Shown: positions 15,307 to 23,601 of the stretch, piece by piece
Numbering within the stretch: position 1 is the stretch's first letter
How the letters are laid out: the number at the start of each line of letters is the position of its first letter
Source: Candidatus Sulfopaludibacter sp. SbA3
GTDB lineage: Bacteria; Acidobacteriota; Terriglobia; Bryobacterales; Bryobacteraceae
Assembly: GCA_945890485.1 (NCBI GenBank)
Contig: CAMDCN010000024.1
Span: 1 to 64,000 of the forward strand
Length of the DNA stretch: 64,000 nt
Reading direction: 5' to 3'
Position numbers and translations under genes: made by a program
Notes under the pieces: model-generated
Told to the model about the DNA's origin: nothing
Databases searched by the model: none
What the model saw: only the letters and a program-made list of their open reading frames with translations

Positions 15307-16652
15307 AGCGCCATCATATTTTAGTAATCGACGACGAACCGGGAATCCGCGAAACGCTCTGCGCGGTTCTCGAAGACGAAGGCTACTTTGCCGAGGCAGC
15401 CGCCGACGGCCAAGCCGGGCTCGACCGGTTGGCGGAGAAGCCCTTCGACTGCGTGCTGCTGGACGTTTGGATGCCCGGGCTCGACGGCATGGATGTATTG
15501 AACCGGATTGAGGAGCGCCCCGAAGCCGAAAGGCCGGCGGTTGTGATGATCTCCGGCCACGCGACGATTGAGACCGCCGTCCGCGCGACGAAGATGGGGG
15601 CCTTCGATTTCCTTGAGAAGCCGCTCACCATCGAGAAGGTCGTCGTCGTCGTGAAGAACTCCATTGAGCAGCGACGCATGGCGATCGAGTTGGGTCGCCT
15701 GGGGGAGCCTGCAACCCGCTACCCCATCATTGGCGACAGCGTGCCGATGAAGGCCGTGCGGCAGCAGCTTTCGCTGATGGCGGCCACCAATGGGCGAGTC
15801 CTGATCTATGGCGAAAGCGGGACGGGAAAGGAACTGGTGGCGCACGCCATTCATGCGCTCAGCTCCCGGGCAAAAGAAGCGTTTGTCGAAGTGAACTGCG
15901 CCGCTATCCCGGAAGATCTGATCGAGAGCGAGCTCTTCGGTCACCGCCGCGGGTCGTTTGCCGGCGCCAGCGAAGACAAGGTGGGCAAGATCCAAAAGGC
16001 GGATGGCGGCACTCTGTTTCTGGATGAGGTCGGCGACATGAGCCTGCGGACGCAGGCAAAGGTGCTGCGCGTACTCGATGAACAGCGCGTCGAACCACTC
16101 GGCGCGCACGAAAGTGTCCGCGTAGACTGCCGCGTGATGGCCGCGACCAACAAGCAGCTCGAACAGGAGATCGATCGCGGTAATTTCCGCGAGGATCTGT
16201 TCTACCGGCTGAACGTGATTCCGTTCTATGTGCCGGCGTTGCGCGATCGAGTCGAGGATGTCCCACTGCTAGCCCGCCATTTTCTCCACGAATTTACGAC
16301 TGCCTACGGCCGTAAGCCCAAGGAACTGGCCCCGGATGCCTTAGCGCTCTTGCAGGAGTACACGTGGCCCGGCAATGTGCGGGAGTTGCGCAACCTGATT
16401 GAGCGGATTGTGATCATGAACCCGCAAATGCGCATCGACGCCCGGCATATCCCCCTGCCGGCAAACCGCCGAGCGCCTATCGAAACGTTCTCCAGCCTGC
16501 AGGAAGTCCGCGAGGCCGCCGAGCGGGAATACATTCTGAAGAAGCTCGAAGAAACGAAAGGCAACGTGAGCCGCACAGCAGAGTTGCTTGGTCTCGAACG
16601 AAGTCACTTATATCGAAAAATGAAGGCGCTCGGGATCGCATTGAAGGATTGA
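15303..16652 (+). CDS. ntrX: NtrX/NtrC-family response regulator with altered GAFTGA loop
   Basis: The 449-residue protein has a receiver domain (Asp10-Asp11, phospho-Asp54 in LLDVWMPGLDG) and a sigma-54 AAA+ domain (IIGDSVPMKAVRQQL, Walker A GESGTGKE near 176-183, Walker B GGTLFLDEVGDM). It ends in a Fis-type helix-turn-helix (NVSRTAELLGLERSHLYRKMKALGI). The loop that touches sigma-54, normally GAFTGA, reads GSFAGA at residues 217-222, so the key Thr is Ala. In studied activators this Thr is critical, so the protein may not open sigma-54 promoters and may work as a simple DNA-binding regulator. Start overlaps ntrY by 4 bp. Confidence 0.92.
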   Translation: MKRHHILVIDDEPGIRETLCAVLEDEGYFAEAAADGQAGLDRLAEKPFDCVLLDVWMPGLDGMDVLNRIEERPEAERPAVVMISGHATIETAVRATKMGAFDFLEKPLTIEKVVVVVKNSIEQRRMAIELGRLGEPATRYPIIGDSVPMKAVRQQLSLMAATNGRVLIYGESGTGKELVAHAIHALSSRAKEAFVEVNCAAIPEDLIESELFGHRRGSFAGASEDKVGKIQKADGGTLFLDEVGDMSLRTQAKVLRVLDEQRVEPLGAHESVRVDCRVMAATNKQLEQEIDRGNFREDLFYRLNVIPFYVPALRDRVEDVPLLARHFLHEFTTAYGRKPKELAPDALALLQEYTWPGNVRELRNLIERIVIMNPQMRIDARHIPLPANRRAPIETFSSLQEVREAAEREYILKKLEETKGNVSRTAELLGLERSHLYRKMKALGIALKD

Positions 16653-16661
16653 AATACGCGT

Positions 16662-18380
16662 ATGATTTCTATGATGAGACGATTTCTACCACTACTCGGC
16701 CTAGCGGGCCTTCTGGCCGCCACTGCCGCAGCGCAACCGGTTGTAACCGGCGCGCTGAATACCGCAAGCTACGCCCTTTCCGGCCTTCCAAACGGCGGTC
16801 TGGCGCAAGGCTCCATGATCGCGATCTTCGGCCGCAACATTGGACCGGCCTCGATTGCGCAAGCGCAAAGCTTTCCCCTGCCCAAGACTCTCGGTGGCAC
16901 CTCCGCGCGCCTTAGCGCTGGCGGGGCCAACTACGATCTGATTCTGACTTACACGCTCGCCTCGCAGGTCGGCGCGATCATTCCGTCAAACACCCCGATC
17001 GGCACCGCGCAGTTGACCGTCACCTACAACGGCCAGACCAGCGCCAACTTCGCCGTCAACATCGTCCGTTCGAGCTTCGGCATTTTCACCTCGAACCAGG
17101 CCGGTAGCGGCCCGGCGATCGCGCAGAACTTCAATACGCAGACCGATCAGCCGATTAACTCGATCCTGAGCGCCGCCCGCCCGGGCCAGACGATCACTCT
17201 GTGGGGCACCGGCCTCGGCCCCATCAGTGGCGATGACGCCGCTGGCGCCGCCCCCGGCGACCTCGGCATCGCCGTTGAAGTGCTCGTCGGCAACCGGCCG
17301 GCGACCATTCGCTACCGCGGCCGCTCCGGCTGCTGCGCCGCCGTCGACCAGATCGTTTTCGACGTTCCGGCCGGCATCGAAGGCTGCTATACGCCTTTGA
17401 CCGTTCGCGTCGGCAACATCATCAGCAATTCGACCTACCTGGCGATTTCGCCGAACGGTGGCCGCTGCACGGCCGGCACCCCGTTCACCGACGCTGACCT
17501 GCAGAAACTGCAGAGCGGCGGCACACTCAGCATTGGCTCCGTCAGCCTGAACCGGATCGCCAGCAAGCTCAACCTGGGTCCGCTGGGCACGCAGGACATC
17601 AAGATTGATGCCGGCGCCGGCGCCTTCATCCGCTACAACGCCGCCCAGATCGCCGCTTCGCAGTTCGCGGCCGAGGGCGCGCTTCCCTATGGCAGCTGCG
17701 TCACTTTCGCCAGCGGCGACCAAGCCACGGGCTTGCCGGAAGATCCCATCGTGGGCACCGTTCTTGACGCGGGTCCGAAGCTGAACGTAACCGGTCCGTC
17801 GGGTACGCGCGAGATGCTGAGGGATGCCGCCAGTGGCTTCTATTCGGCGACCTTCTCCACGGGAACGCCCAGCATCCCCGGCCTCCCCAGCATCCCCGGC
17901 CTACCGGGCGGCGGAGCGGGTCCGTTCCTCGACGCCGGCGGCTTCACCATCGACAACGGCAGCGGCGCTGTCGTGGGCGGTTTCCGTACGCAGTTGAACA
18001 TCGCAGGCAACTTTGCGTGGTCCAACGAAGCGGCCGTGAACACGCTGGTCCGTTCGTCGGGCCAGGAGTTTACCTGGAGCGGCGCGGGCACCGACTCCAC
18101 CGTCGTCATCTTCGGCTTCTCCTTTGATGGCGTCGCCAATGTGGGCGGTGGATTCTACTGCCTCGAACGCGGCAGCGCGAACCGCTTCAACGTCCCGGCC
18201 TCCATTCTGCTTTCGATGCCGCGGAACGTGGCCCCTCCCGGACAGGGCGGCGACCTGATCCCGACCGCCCAGGTTGGCGTCGGGCTTACCAGCAACCCGG
18301 TTCGCTTCAACGCCAGCAACCTCGACATCGGTGTGGCTACCCACAGCGTCCTGTCGTTTAAAGGCGTGAACGTACAGTAG
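16662..18380 (+). CDS. Secreted TIGR03437-type Solibacter protein
   Basis: A 572-residue exported protein with signal peptide MRRFLPLLGLAGLLAATAAAQP. The TIGR03437-type region follows: VVTGALNTASYALSGLPNGGLAQGSMIAIFGRNIGP, then GQVGAIIPSNTPIGTAQLTVTYNG-like strands, then RPGQTITLWGTGLGP and CAAVDQIVFDVPAGIEGCYTPLTVRVGN with paired Cys. This family is greatly expanded in Solibacter relatives and its role is unknown; the Ig/IPT-like strands suggest a surface or adhesive part. The C-terminal 250 residues are Gly/Ala-rich, with a small repeat SIPGLPSIPGLPGG near residue 405. ATG 16662 and 16674 are both possible starts. No ribosome-binding site is evident. Confidence 0.85.
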   Translation: MISMMRRFLPLLGLAGLLAATAAAQPVVTGALNTASYALSGLPNGGLAQGSMIAIFGRNIGPASIAQAQSFPLPKTLGGTSARLSAGGANYDLILTYTLASQVGAIIPSNTPIGTAQLTVTYNGQTSANFAVNIVRSSFGIFTSNQAGSGPAIAQNFNTQTDQPINSILSAARPGQTITLWGTGLGPISGDDAAGAAPGDLGIAVEVLVGNRPATIRYRGRSGCCAAVDQIVFDVPAGIEGCYTPLTVRVGNIISNSTYLAISPNGGRCTAGTPFTDADLQKLQSGGTLSIGSVSLNRIASKLNLGPLGTQDIKIDAGAGAFIRYNAAQIAASQFAAEGALPYGSCVTFASGDQATGLPEDPIVGTVLDAGPKLNVTGPSGTREMLRDAASGFYSATFSTGTPSIPGLPSIPGLPGGGAGPFLDAGGFTIDNGSGAVVGGFRTQLNIAGNFAWSNEAAVNTLVRSSGQEFTWSGAGTDSTVVIFGFSFDGVANVGGGFYCLERGSANRFNVPASILLSMPRNVAPPGQGGDLIPTAQVGVGLTSNPVRFNASNLDIGVATHSVLSFKGVNVQ

Positions 18381-18383
18381 TAA

Positions 18384-18446
18384 ACCCAGTTTGGCCCGGC
18401 GGCACTCCCCTGCCCCGCCGGGCCAGCTACACTGGGTAGTTACCCA
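18384..18446. promoter_or_regulatory. Nested and overlapping inverted repeats just before nuoM
   Basis: An 11-bp perfect repeat TGGCCCGGCGG (18392-18402) / CCGCCGGGCCA (18415-18425) sits inside an outer 7-bp repeat ACCCAGT (18384-18390) / ACTGGGT (18430-18436). The right outer arm overlaps a second small repeat GGGTA-GT-TACCC ending right before the nuoM ATG, so the two foldings compete. The large hairpin can terminate the upstream gene, though there is no T-run, and the small one would cover the nuoM start region. Confidence 0.5.
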
Positions 18447-19883
18447 ATGGACCATCCCCTCTCGGCCTTGCTGGCCGGGCCGCTTGCCGGTCTCCTTCTC
18501 GTTCTCCTCCTTCCTACCGCTTTTTCCCGGATCGTTGCCCTGACCGTAACCGCCGCTGAGCTGGCGATTTCGCTCGCCCTGATTCCCCGTTTCGATCCGT
18601 CGCAAGGCCGACAGTTTCTCGAACAGGCGGACTGGATTCCTTCGTTCGGAGCCCAATACCTGCTCGGGGTGGATGGCATGAGTCTGGCGTTCGTCCTGCT
18701 CACGACCGGCGTCTGCTTCCTGACGCTGCTGCTCCCGGCCCGGGATCGCGCTTTCTACGCCTGGTTCCTTTTGCTCGAAGCCGCCGTCCTCGGCAGCTTC
18801 ATTGCGCTCGACTTGCTCCTGTTTTTCTTTTGCTTCGAGATCGTTCTGATTCCGATGTACTTCCTCATTGCGGGCTATGGCGGCGACCGCGCCCCGCAAG
18901 CGGCGATGAAGTTCCTGATCTACACCGTGCTGGGTTCGGTCGTTCTGCTCGTCGGCATTTTGGCGCTGCATCATCAGCATTTCCTGCTCACGCAGCAGCG
19001 AACTTTCTCGCTTGCTACGCTCACGGCAACGCCGATCCCCATCGACGCCCAGCGGTGGCTCTTCTGGGCCTTCTTCGCCGGCTTCGCCATCAAGATCCCG
19101 ATGTTCCCATTCCACACCTGGCTGCCCGACGCCCATACGGAGGCGCCCACGGCCGGGTCCGTGGTGCTGGCCGCCCTGCTGCTGAAGCTCGGTACATACG
19201 GCCTCTTTCGGTTCTCCGTTCCTCTCTTTCCCGATGCCGCCCGCGAGTACGCAGGCATCATGGGGGCGCTGTCGCTCATCGCGATCCTCTACGGCGCTTT
19301 TGTCTGCCTGATGCAGACGGACTGGAAGCGGTTGATCGCCTATTCGTCCATCAGCCATATGGGTTTCTGCACGCTGGGGCTGTTCGCCTTTACGCCGAAT
19401 GCTTTGGCCGGCTCCCTCTTGCAGCAGGTGAACCACGGCCTCGCCAGTGCGTTGCTCTTTCTGCTGGTCGGCGCGATTTACGATCGCCACGGATCCCGCG
19501 CCATCGCCACGTACACCGGCCTCAGCCGGACGATGCCCATCTTCGGCGGCATCTTCCTGGTGGCCATTCTCAGTTCCATGGGGATGCCGCCGCTGAACGG
19601 TTTCGTTGGCGAAGTGGCGATTTTGCAAGGCGTCTACCCGGTGTCGATCTGGTGGGCCGCTGGCGTCGTTGGCGGTATTCTACTGGGCGCAGCCTACCTT
19701 CTATGGCTCTATCAGCGAACCATGTTTGGCAAATCGAAGTTGATGGGTACGGTGGATTTGAACCTGCTGGAGATCGCCATCATGACGCCGTTCGTCATCG
19801 GCATCTTCTGGATCGGCCTGCAGCCCGGTCCGCTGCTCGGCTGGTTCGCGCAACCGGTCAGTGCGATTCTCGGCTCCCGCTGA
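18447..19883 (+). CDS. nuoM: NADH-quinone oxidoreductase subunit M-like antiporter subunit
   Basis: A 478-residue polytopic membrane protein of the NuoM/MrpD family, a proton-pumping subunit of complex I. Recognisable parts are GVDGMSLAFVLLTTG, the membrane Glu in FFFCFEIVLIPMYFLIAGYGG near residue 132, IKIPMFPFHTWLPDAHTEAPTAGSVVLAALLLKLGTYG near 211-248 with its conserved Lys and Pro residues, and DWKRLIAYSSISHMGF. The length fits NuoM (about 490-510). No other nuo gene lies in the window, so this is either a detached second copy or part of another ion-pumping complex. Start ATG 18447; no clear ribosome-binding site, since hairpin sequence runs up to it. The 3' end overlaps the convergent radical SAM gene by 26 bp. 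Confidence 0.88.
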   Translation: MDHPLSALLAGPLAGLLLVLLLPTAFSRIVALTVTAAELAISLALIPRFDPSQGRQFLEQADWIPSFGAQYLLGVDGMSLAFVLLTTGVCFLTLLLPARDRAFYAWFLLLEAAVLGSFIALDLLLFFFCFEIVLIPMYFLIAGYGGDRAPQAAMKFLIYTVLGSVVLLVGILALHHQHFLLTQQRTFSLATLTATPIPIDAQRWLFWAFFAGFAIKIPMFPFHTWLPDAHTEAPTAGSVVLAALLLKLGTYGLFRFSVPLFPDAAREYAGIMGALSLIAILYGAFVCLMQTDWKRLIAYSSISHMGFCTLGLFAFTPNALAGSLLQQVNHGLASALLFLLVGAIYDRHGSRAIATYTGLSRTMPIFGGIFLVAILSSMGMPPLNGFVGEVAILQGVYPVSIWWAAGVVGGILLGAAYLLWLYQRTMFGKSKLMGTVDLNLLEIAIMTPFVIGIFWIGLQPGPLLGWFAQPVSAILGSR

Positions 19884-20946
19884 TCTGCACCAAGTCATCC
19901 TTGGACGGAGGCTTGGGCGGAGGCTGCGGCACCTGCGGCTTCAGCCAGCGGCCGGGCAACTTCGTCAGGTAGACGAGGCGCTCGACAGCCGGCAGTAGTT
20001 TCCGCACCGTCCGGCCATGGAACAGCAGGCTACCGGCGACCAGCAGCGGATGCGGAATCGTGGTGCAGCAGCGGGCACAGATATCGATCTCGCCCGCGCG
20101 GCCCTGCTTATGCAGCCGCCGCATGCGCTGCATCTCTGGGGAGTTAAATATCACCGGCAGCTCTTCCTGTCCGATGTTGCCGAGCGGCTTGCCGTCCAGC
20201 ATGTAGCTTTGGCAGCAGGGGTAGACGTCCCCGTTATGCTTCACGTACATCGCCCCGCGCCAGAGGTAGTGGCACGGATGGCCCCAGTCCGCCGCGGCAT
20301 GGCCAGCCTCGGGGCGCATCAGATTCGTTTCGTCGGCCTTCACGCGGACCTGGTCCACGCCGGGCACGGCGGACCAGAAACGCATGAAGTCGTCCACCTC
20401 ATTCCAATTCTTCTCCATGCGGACCATCTGGACGACAACCTGGATCTTGGCTCCTGTCTCGTGCTTGCGGCGGCAGAAGTGGAGGAAATTGTCGCGGACG
20501 CGTTCAAACTTGGCGCCTTTCCGGTAGAACTCGAAGCTCTCCTTCGTAGACCCGTCGAAGCTCAACGTGATGTGTTCGAGCGTACTCTTCAGGATGCGTT
20601 CGGTGGACTCGGCATCGAGCAGCGTTCCATTGGTCGATAGCAGCGTATAGACGTTGTGGCGGTCGCAGTACTCGATACGTTCAAAAATCTTGGGATCGAG
20701 GAACGGCTCACCGAGCCCGATCAGCATCATGTGCTCGCCGGTCTCTCCGGCCTCCTGCACCAGACGCTCGAAGATCTCTCCGGTCATGTCCTCTTTCGGC
20801 TGCTTGTGCGTCTCGCGCGGGCACATGGGGCAGTAGAGGTTGCACTTCGCCGTAGTCTCGACGATGTACTCGACGGGCAACGCATTGACGCGCTCCTGGC
20901 CGCGCAGATAGGCCCCCAGCAGTTTCGCGCGATTCCAAATCCGCAT
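19858..20946 (-). CDS. Radical SAM protein with SPASM-like C-terminus
   Basis: A 362-residue radical SAM enzyme. The [4Fe-4S] motif C35-x3-C39-x2-C42 stands in AKCNLYCPMCPRETHK, followed by GLGEPFLDP and STNGTLLDAE strands of the TIM-barrel. The C-terminal part has GDVYPCCQSYMLDGKPLGNI and DICARCC, extra Cys typical of SPASM/twitch auxiliary clusters. It would generate a 5'-deoxyadenosyl radical for a maturation or modification reaction, with the substrate unknown and no peptide precursor gene adjacent. The last 30 residues are Pro/Lys-rich and probably disordered. Divergent from the photolyase gene, with 48 bp between starts. Confidence 0.87.
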   Translation of the reverse strand: MRIWNRAKLLGAYLRGQERVNALPVEYIVETTAKCNLYCPMCPRETHKQPKEDMTGEIFERLVQEAGETGEHMMLIGLGEPFLDPKIFERIEYCDRHNVYTLLSTNGTLLDAESTERILKSTLEHITLSFDGSTKESFEFYRKGAKFERVRDNFLHFCRRKHETGAKIQVVVQMVRMEKNWNEVDDFMRFWSAVPGVDQVRVKADETNLMRPEAGHAAADWGHPCHYLWRGAMYVKHNGDVYPCCQSYMLDGKPLGNIGQEELPVIFNSPEMQRMRRLHKQGRAGEIDICARCCTTIPHPLLVAGSLLFHGRTVRKLLPAVERLVYLTKLPGRWLKPQVPQPPPKPPSKDDLVQISGSRESH

Positions 20947-20994
20947 CTCCTTCCATTATTGCAGCGGAATGGCGCTGGGCCGCATCCTTAGAAG

Positions 20995-22422
20995 GTGATT
21001 CTTGAACACCGCGTCCGCCCGCTGAACGACGCTCCTCTTCGCACGGCCGGCTCCGAGTACGTTCTCTACTGGAGCCAGATGAATCGCCGGGTGGAGTCGA
21101 ACCACGCGCTGCTCTATGCGGTGGAGAAGGCGAACGAGTTGGGACTGCCGGTGCTGGTTTATGAAGGGCTCACCTTCTCCTATCCGTACGCTAACGACCG
21201 GATCCATACCTTTGTCGTCGCGAACGTCCCGGAGACCCAGCAGGCGCTCGACGCGCTTGGAATCGGCTACTGTTTCTATCTCCGCCAGCGGCCGGAAGAC
21301 GCGAACGACGCCGTCTATCAACTCGCGGCGAAGGCGGCGCTGGTGGTAACCGACGACTACCCCACGTTCATCGCTACTTGGCACAACTCCTCCGTGCCAG
21401 CCAAACTGGGTCTGGCGTATCACGCCGTTGATTCCAGTTGCATCATCCCGATGAACCGGTTCGAGAAACGGGAATGGGCCGCGTATTCGATGCGCCCGAA
21501 AGTGAAGCGCATGTTGGCGGACCATCTCGTACCTGTGCCGCCACTGCGGCCGCTGCACCGGTGGACGGCCCCTCGGCCGCAGTGGCATGTGGAGGTGACG
21601 GCGGACAACGTCGCGGCACTGGTAGCGGGCTGCGCCATCGACCACTCCGTTCCGCCGTCCATCGCTTTCGCCGGGGGCCGTGCTGCCGCGGAACGGGCGC
21701 TGCAACGCTTCCTCGTCGACCGGCTGAGCCGCTACGCCCGCGATAAGAACTCGCCCTCGAACCAAGTAACCAGCGAGCTGTCCCCCTACCTTCATTTCGG
21801 CATGATCAGTTCGCTTGAAATCGCCTTGGCCGTTGAAGGCTATGCGGCCGAGCACAAGCTGATGGCGGTCGAGTTCCTCGAGGAGCTGATTGTCCGCCGG
21901 GAGCTTGCCTTCAACTTCACCCGCTTCACTCCGAACTACGACCAACTGGAGTGCCTACCGGATTGGGCGCTGAAAACGCTGGCGAAGCACGCCGGAGACC
22001 GCCGAGACTTCGTCTACACCGAGGAGCAGTTCCTGCAAGCGCAGACGCACGACGCCCTCTGGAACGCCTGCCAGCAGGAGATGCGCCTGCGTGGCAAGAT
22101 CCGTGGCTACTACCGGATGTACTGGGGCAAGAAGATCATCGAATGGTCGGCCACCCACGCCGACGCGCTTCGTACGATGATTAAATGCCACGACATTTAC
22201 GCGCTCGACGGCCGCGACCCGAATACCTACACGGGTATCCTGTGGTGTTTCGGTTTGCACGACCGCCCCTGGCAAGAGCGCAGCGTGTTTGGCATGATTC
22301 GATTTATGTCGCTCGACGGGATGAAACGCAAGACCGACGTTGAATCCTATCTCCGCGACATCGCCCACATGCTACGAACCGGGCAGGATGTTGCCCCAGG
22401 ACCTTCGCTCTTATGTTCCTGA
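20995..22422 (+). CDS. phr: Class II deoxyribodipyrimidine photolyase
   Basis: A 475-residue full-length photolyase of class II type, repairing cyclobutane pyrimidine dimers with blue light. It starts with the antenna domain (EYVLYWSQMNRRVESNHALLYAVEKANELGLPVLVYEGL). The class II hallmarks VDSSCIIPMNRFEKREWAAYSMRPKVKR near residues 142-169 and SELSPYLHFGMISSLE near 258 (FAD site) follow. EFLEELIVRRELAFNFTRF, MYWGKKIIEWSATHADAL and YTGILWCFGLHDRPWQER complete it. Start GTG at 20995, because the nearby upstream ATG runs into a stop. It overlaps the next gene by 10 bp. Together with the split photolyase at 8145-9280 this gives the window two different photolyase systems. Confidence 0.93.
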   Translation: MILEHRVRPLNDAPLRTAGSEYVLYWSQMNRRVESNHALLYAVEKANELGLPVLVYEGLTFSYPYANDRIHTFVVANVPETQQALDALGIGYCFYLRQRPEDANDAVYQLAAKAALVVTDDYPTFIATWHNSSVPAKLGLAYHAVDSSCIIPMNRFEKREWAAYSMRPKVKRMLADHLVPVPPLRPLHRWTAPRPQWHVEVTADNVAALVAGCAIDHSVPPSIAFAGGRAAAERALQRFLVDRLSRYARDKNSPSNQVTSELSPYLHFGMISSLEIALAVEGYAAEHKLMAVEFLEELIVRRELAFNFTRFTPNYDQLECLPDWALKTLAKHAGDRRDFVYTEEQFLQAQTHDALWNACQQEMRLRGKIRGYYRMYWGKKIIEWSATHADALRTMIKCHDIYALDGRDPNTYTGILWCFGLHDRPWQERSVFGMIRFMSLDGMKRKTDVESYLRDIAHMLRTGQDVAPGPSLLCS

Positions 22423-23309
22423 CCATTTCCGGCGCTACGGGCTTCATCGGCCGGCGCCTCTTGAAACTCTTTCCGGCCGACCAGCATGCGCTCGTCGTGC
22501 TGGCGCGCAAGAATCCGCGACTGAATCCGCTGATCCACTATGGCCATTGGGACCCAACCGCGGCCGAGCCCAGCCGGGAACTGCTTGACCGGGCGGATGC
22601 CGTTATCCATTTAGCGGGCGAACCCGTCTCCCAACGCTGGACCCCGGAGGTGAAGATCGCCATTCGCGACTCCCGGATTCTCGGCACGCGCAATCTCGTT
22701 TCTGCCATCGGCAAGCTGCGGCACCGGCCCAAGACGCTGGTCTGCGCTTCCGCCGTCGGCATCTACGGCGACCGCGGCGACGATGTGCTGACCGAGAACG
22801 CCAAGCCGGCCTCCGGGTTCCTGCCGGACGTCTGCGCCGAGTGGGAAGCCGAAGCGGACAAAGCTCAGGACTACGGCGTGCGGGTCGTGAAAATCCGCAT
22901 CGGCATCGCGCTGGGAGCCGATGGCGGGGCGCTGGCGGCCATGGCGCCGCTGTTCCGTTGGGGCGTCGGCGGCAGACTCGGCAGCGGCAAGCAGTGGATG
23001 AGTTGGATCCACGTCGACGATCTGGCGCAGATGATTCAGTTCGCGGTACAGAACGAATCAGTTTCTGGGGTTCTCAACGGCGTGGCGCCCAACCCCGTGA
23101 CGAACGCCGAGTTTACCCGGCAGTTGGCCGGAGCGTTGCACCGTCCGGCTCTCTTTCCGGCGCCCGAGTTCGGCGTGAAGCTGCTCTATGGCGAAATGGC
23201 GCAGATTCTATTCGCCTCGCAGCGGGTGCAGCCGAAAGCGGCGCTGGCGGCTGGGTTCAATTTTCGATATTCCGAACTTCGCCCGGCCTTGGACGCCATT
23301 TTCTGCTAG
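22413..23309 (+). CDS. TIGR01777-family NAD(P)-binding epimerase
   Basis: A 298-residue SDR of the TIGR01777/SDR39U1 group. The dinucleotide site is FLTISGATGFIGRRLLKLF at the N-terminus, then AVIHLAGEPVSQRWTPEVKIAIRDSRILGTRNLV, VCASAVGIYGDRGDD and RIGIALGADGGALAAM. The C-terminal part ends with QRVQPKAALAAGFNFRYSELRPALD. The family is widespread; its natural substrate is not established. It starts inside the end of the photolyase gene (10-bp overlap), so the two are probably expressed together. Length is normal. Confidence 0.9.
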   Translation: MFLTISGATGFIGRRLLKLFPADQHALVVLARKNPRLNPLIHYGHWDPTAAEPSRELLDRADAVIHLAGEPVSQRWTPEVKIAIRDSRILGTRNLVSAIGKLRHRPKTLVCASAVGIYGDRGDDVLTENAKPASGFLPDVCAEWEAEADKAQDYGVRVVKIRIGIALGADGGALAAMAPLFRWGVGGRLGSGKQWMSWIHVDDLAQMIQFAVQNESVSGVLNGVAPNPVTNAEFTRQLAGALHRPALFPAPEFGVKLLYGEMAQILFASQRVQPKAALAAGFNFRYSELRPALDAIFC

Positions 23310-23331
23310 CGCATGCTATTCTGGAGTGGAT

Positions 23332-23541
23332 ATGGCAATTCCGAACGTTAAGCGCTTCCGTATTGTGAGCCCCGATGGTGTCAACACGGCGACCCTCATG
23401 GCCGTTGTCCCGAAGGGCACGGACCACGACACATTTTTGAAAGACGCCTCCGCTCGCTTCGACTGGAAGTCTTGGACCGACCAGAAAGCGTCCCTCACGA
23501 AGGTCCGCGTCGGTCAGCAGAAACAGAAGAAGGCGAAGTAG
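23332..23541 (+). CDS. Small basic hypothetical protein, 69 residues
   Basis: Begins MAIPNVKRFRIVSPDGVNTATLMAVVPKGTD at ATG 23332, with a good ribosome-binding sequence (GGAG) a few bases upstream, and ends in a Lys/Gln-rich tail (QQKQKKAK). It has no signal peptide or membrane segment. I do not recognise a family. A real gene is likely: it has its own start signal 22 bp after the epimerase stop and is followed directly by a strong terminator. It may be the last gene of the photolyase-epimerase transcript or an independent small protein. Confidence 0.7.
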   Translation: MAIPNVKRFRIVSPDGVNTATLMAVVPKGTDHDTFLKDASARFDWKSWTDQKASLTKVRVGQQKQKKAK

Positions 23542-23562
23542 TTTTTCGCTCTTTGCGACTTT

Positions 23563-23592
23563 GCAAAGCCCCGCGCAAGCGGGGCTTTTTGC
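23563..23592. terminator. Rho-independent terminator, usable in both directions
   Basis: AGCCCCGC (23567-23574), loop GCAA, GCGGGGCT (23579-23586), followed by a run of T to 23590; the outer GCAAA/TTTTGC extends the stem. It lies between the small gene and the convergent HEAT-repeat gene. Confidence 0.88.
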
Positions 23593-23601
23593 ATTGGCCT
23601 C

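Noticed and set aside
17901-19628. Minus-strand open frame of 575 codons over nuoM
   Set aside because: Low-complexity Arg/Gln/Glu-rich translation antisense to a clear membrane protein.
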